A DNA stretch of 64,000 nucleotides, from NCBI GenBank assembly GCA_035578155.1, contig JAPWDM010000008.1, positions 32,634,280 to 32,698,279 of the forward strand, read 5' to 3'. Position 1 is the first letter of the stretch. Every line of letters starts with the position of its first letter. Both the position numbers and the translations under genes were made by a program. Shown here one piece after another: positions 60,401 through 64,000 of this stretch. A model generated the notes under the pieces. It saw only the letters and a list, made by a program, of their open reading frames with translations, ran no database searches and was not told where the DNA came from. The DNA comes from Brachynemurus nebulosus (Eukaryota > Arthropoda > Insecta > Neuroptera > Myrmeleontidae).

Positions 60401-61012
60401 GCTAACTTGGATTTTCAGTGGGTTAGATACTGATTAAATTCAGATTCAAAACCAGCCAGTTTCAAACTTAACCTCTAGCCATTAAACGAAATATCTTGTT
60501 ATTTTCAATAAGTAGGGGAGAGGTGTGTCAGTAGTAACAGAGGGTCAATTGTAACTTTAAAATTTGCGAGACACGTATCAATCCTATTGAGGAGTATTGT
60601 ATATCATAAAGTGACTTTTGAAGTTGTGCTTTACTGACAAAACTTTCAGTTAATATCATTTGGCGGTTTTCTTTCAGCAATATCAAATGTGTTTATATAA
60701 GCTAAACGTAAATTTTGAGTGCGTTAACAATTTTTTGATTTTTGCAGTAAATACCCCATCAATTGGAAGAAAAGTGGTTTTATTGGAAACACAAGCAATC
60801 AAATAATATTATCAGATAGGTAGTTTCGCTTTTTTAATCATAGTTAATATTTTATGAATTATTTCTAAAATGAAACAGGGGTGGAACAATTGTAACAAAT
60901 TTAGGAGTGTTGATTGTAACATGTTACAACTGAAAAAAATTTTAGTTGAACAAAATTAAACTTTATATTTTAGGTATGAATCGGAATAATAAAGATAACA
61001 ACTTCGATTAAT

Positions 61013-61016
<4 letters not shown>

Positions 61017-61055
<39 letters not shown>

Positions 61056-61112
61056 AAAAAAACAAAAAAAAACAAAAAACAAAAAAAAAAAACAAAAAAC
61101 AAAAAACAAAAT
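61017..61112. repeat. Long A-rich tract with AAAAAAC interruptions
   Basis: About 38 A in a row, then AACAAAAAAAC-type units. It lies inside the 60.5-61.8 kb element, so it is more likely slippage than a retrotransposon tail. Confidence 0.9.
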
Positions 61113-61596
61113 CCTTTCATTAATAGTTACACTTTGACAAAATCAGTTGGTTTTACTTGTAAATACTTACATATATATTGATTTTCGATTACGATTATCG
61201 TTCGTTACAAAGTCTTTCTTTCTAGTCGAAGTCTCGGTCCGCGATTAGTTTACCCTGCTGGATCACTCTCTAATCTAATTCATACTGTTTTCAGAATAAA
61301 AAAAATTCTATATTATGTGCAAAACGAAAAACTAGAATAGGAACTATATTCAATGATGTATATATGAATTATGATAAAAGAGTAATAGAAAGAGAAAAAA
61401 TTCAGAGCTGTTGTCTGAGATTGTGTTATTTGTCACCTTCCTCACTCAATATGTAAGGAAGAATTTTAAAACTGGATTAATTATAATAACTAACGTGTAA
61501 ATTCAACTAAATAATGAGTGTTACAACTGAACCTAAGCCCTGTAACAACTGATCCTCTGTTGGTGACGATTGTAACATTACACTTTGGTCGACATA

Positions 61597-61662
61597 AATG
61601 CAGTTATTTTAATTATAAGTCAACATTTTATGCAGTTATTTTAATTATAAGTCAATATTTTT
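61597..61662. repeat. 33-bp tandem duplication
   Basis: ATGCAGTTATTTTAATTATA followed by AGTCAA(C/T)ATTTT occurs twice, 33 bp apart. Confidence 0.85.
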
Positions 61663-61794
61663 GTGCAGCTCATTCAAAACCTGAAAAATGCCCGTATCTT
61701 GTATAAAAAAATTAATTCCCTGTGACTAATAAGTACAAAGTTACTAGCCTGTATATTTTTTTTTTTGTTATTACTGACACACTTCTCCCCTACT

Positions 61795-63780
61795 TCTATT
61801 TAGAAAAGTAGATGGCCCCTTTTTGGGTTACTTCCCCTGAAAATTCCTTTATGTACCGTATAAAATTTTCAAACCAGTATACCAATTATCCGGCCATTAC
61901 GTACAATTTTTGTATCAACTATAAATTTTTATACTCATATTTATTACAAAGCAAAATATGTGTAAAAAAATTGATCAAAGCCATATAAAAAATTAGATCA
62001 ACCTAAACATGTACAAGCCAACGAAAGTATACACATACATATATTTTTATAGCGTATTATAAAAATTTTCTACCACTCCCCGGTCCCGTTTGGCCCCGCC
62101 TGTCCCCCATTTACCGCCTACATTGTCATCATTTAATTTTATTTTTATTTAAAAACAATAGCGGCAGAACGGAAATAGCGCCATATCCAGTCGTATCCAC
62201 TCAAATTGTTAAAGCTAGTGTGAAAATTTTCTACTTGCATGCGTTCGGTTCAGTCGATAAATAATTTTTAATACATCATTCTCTCTCTGTGTGCTTGTTA
62301 TGTGATGGAATATAATGGTATGTACGTTTGTAGCTCACAGCTTATCAAATATTATATTATTATTATTATGGACGCTTTTGAAGAGCTTTGACTTTAAGTG
62401 GTATGTTTAATGTATATGAAAATATTACCATGTGTAAATATTGATAAGAATCATGCAGGTGTGGTGGCTTACTTCCAGAAGTGTAGTTGAATTTCGATTC
62501 TGGGAGTTAATTTTAGAGGATAATCTGGAAAGTAAAAATAAAATTTTTGGTCAGGAGCATCGAGTAAAGTATCAAATGAAAGCCTATTAAAGCACGAATT
62601 CAGTAATATATGCAACTAAATACGTTTGCCCATTTTTTTTTTTTTTTTTTTTTTAGAAAAACATCATAAAAATTGCTGTCCCTGGCTTTTATTACCAGAA
62701 GGATTATTAATATCGACTTTCATATTCCGTTACAATAAATTCCTGGGAACAACTAATTGTACGGAACACTGGCAGCGTAAGTAAAACTTGCACTTGCCGA
62801 CTTGTTCCTACTCTAAATTACTTTTTGAAATTTTCGAAAATTTACTTGCCTGTATCTCTAGGATTTTCCTAACAGTGTAAAAACTATCTAGGGGGTACAA
62901 GTTATCCGTCTTATTATTGCAGTACTTTGTAGACTGGTTCAAAAATGGAAAATGGTAAAAGCAACCTCACTTCATTTTGCGAGCCTTTTCTAACGGTATT
63001 CCGTACAATGTAGTACGAGAAAAAAATTTATTCGCCATTTTTCAGTAACGAAAAGAACCTCAAGCAAATAAGAAACATTTTTTTCTGGGAATTGATCGAT
63101 TAGCGCTACCAATAGCAAAATTTTTTATTCAAAGACAAAATATATGGAAATTACGTGAATAGACAGACAAGCAGACGGATTTGGAGACACTCTAACGGTT
63201 CCGAAATGTTTCTGTGGAAGGTTAAAAAAGGGGTGAAATCCATGTTGGGTACGGAAAAACTTTTCTTCCCTTTCTGGATGAATTACGTTGCCGTCTACAG
63301 TTATAGATACGGTTTCAAAAGAATTTCAAAAAGAAAAAGTTGGAAAAGCTACTATGTAAGATCGGAATATAGACTAGTAGTAAATTTTTAAAATCATGTT
63401 TACTAAATCACGTTTTTCTCTTTTGAACACAGAATAATACTTAAATTAAAAATTAATGGAAATAAAAATATGTATATGGACTTGAATGAGGTACGTGTAG
63501 CTTTTCGTTACGTGGGAATATGAATACACATATCAATTTAGGTTTTTTATTAGCTAGATAGCAGCTACTGACACTAATTGAAGTACATATGTACATACAT
63601 ATATCCCATGAATATCATAAAAAAAATTCATCGTTTTAATTCAGTGAATTTTTCATTTTTGATTCCTTTTTTTAAAAAAAAATGTATTTGCAGAGTGTAC
63701 CAGTTAGTTTAGCTATTCCAATTTTTTCATTACTACTGAACTTTTTACATTGTACATTATATTACACATTTCACGATGTG
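61795..63780. other. No gene seen
   Basis: AT-rich with a poly(T) tract at 62631-62655. The 78-codon frame at 63155-63391 has no recognisable domain. Confidence 0.5.
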
Positions 63781-63782
63781 AT

Positions 63783-63987
63783 TGGAGGACAAGGAAAGTG
63801 GTGTGGATCTAGGAACTGAAAGGTGTGCATCTGTGGCCGTCTTCCTAAAGGAATTGTGCCGATATTCGCCTGGAATTGGAAAGAGAAACTGCAGAAAACC
63901 TTCACCGGTCGCACAGCCGGTCCCAAGATTCGAACCTAGCATCTACCAGCAAGTATCGGTGCCTAAACTCGCTCGACTACTCGACCA
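63783..63987 (-). mobile_element. tRNA-derived SINE
   Basis: On the minus strand a pol III A-box-like TGGTCGAGTAGTCGAGCG (63970-63987) is followed by a B box GGTTCGAATC (63927-63936) at tRNA-like spacing. Then comes a non-tRNA body with CTGCAGTTTCTCTTTCCAAT, CAGGCGAATATCGGCACAAT and CCTTTAGGAAGACGGCCACA. I recall this body from a SINE family widespread in insects (family recall, not checked). GC content is much higher than the neighbourhood. The 3' end lies near 63783. Confidence 0.7.
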
Positions 63988-64000
63988 TAAACTGCAATAG

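Larger units (their letters stand above)
60511..61794. mobile_element. TIR element starting AGTAGGGGAGA, with repeated GTAAC phrases
   Basis: Ends AGTAGGGGAGAGGTGTGTCA and, from the right, AGTAGGGGAGAAGTGTGTCA, continuing GTA(G/A)TAAC. TA lies just outside the left end and three bases outside the right end, so the TSD is uncertain. Inside, phrases such as AATTGTAAC, GATTGTAACA, TGTTACAACTG and TAACAACTGATCC recur eight or more times on both strands. No conserved coding frame. Confidence 0.75.

Noticed and set aside
61017..61112. Poly(A) tail of a retrotransposon
   Set aside because: No reverse-transcriptase or SINE body upstream; the tract lies inside a TIR element.

Overview
The window is AT-rich eukaryotic DNA, most likely from an insect. 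Evidence: no bacterial-style gene packing; a polymerase gene with a GT-AG intron; many DNA-transposon remnants with diagnostic target-site duplications (TSDs); long (TA)n arrays; degenerate CCTAA/TTAGG-like repeats; and a tRNA-derived SINE at the right edge of a type I recall from insect genomes. The species cannot be fixed from sequence alone. No intact ordinary host gene could be supported.

Region 1 (1-6.2 kb) is the only gene-dense part and is richer in GC than its surroundings. It carries a protein-primed family B DNA polymerase (minus strand, about 1615-5491), split by a 145-nt phase-1 intron and interrupted by one in-frame TAG between polymerase motifs B and C. Before its exonuclease domain lie a Cys/His protease-like segment and a C2HC zinc finger, and inside the exonuclease region lies an endonuclease VII-like (HNH) zinc module. 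A 270-residue ORF overlaps its 3' end in another frame. A convergent 166-residue acidic-tailed ORF sits at the left window edge. Upstream of the polymerase are a TATA box, 136-bp direct repeats and an iterated TTAAATAAACA motif. This looks like one end of an endogenised Polinton/adintovirus-like element or a relative. No capsid, integrase or ATPase gene is visible, but the window cuts the element.

Region 2 (6.3-64 kb) is a graveyard of repeats. Elements whose borders I could fix by terminal inverted repeats (TIRs) plus TSD: TA-flanked mariner/pogo types (7594-7802, 18100-18668, 32454-33360); an 8-bp-TSD element containing a minisatellite (11632-12784); hAT MITEs (17269-17435, 44460-44761, 46452-46793); TTAA-flanked elements (24437-25332, 45685-45920, 42232-43113 plus an inverted copy at 48033-48903); and PIF/Harbinger-type elements (38720-39538, with starts of both element genes; 53457-53907). 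Elements with clear TIRs but no convincing TSD lie at 25814-26902, 30678-31873, 35697-37193, 37868-38676 and 60511-61794. Between them are tandem arrays (6.3-7.0, 34.1-34.7, 34.7-35.3, 45.3-46.0 and 55.1-55.5 kb), microsatellites, and several old interspersed repeat families with copies in both orientations.

The parts worth following up are the polymerase locus (gene structure, domain order, neighbouring ORFs, iterated upstream motif), the PIF/Harbinger and pogo-like elements that keep gene starts, the cysteine-rich remnant inside long inverted repeats near 38 kb, the palindromic TTAA family, and a group of elements beginning TAGGGGAG that repeat a short phrase internally.
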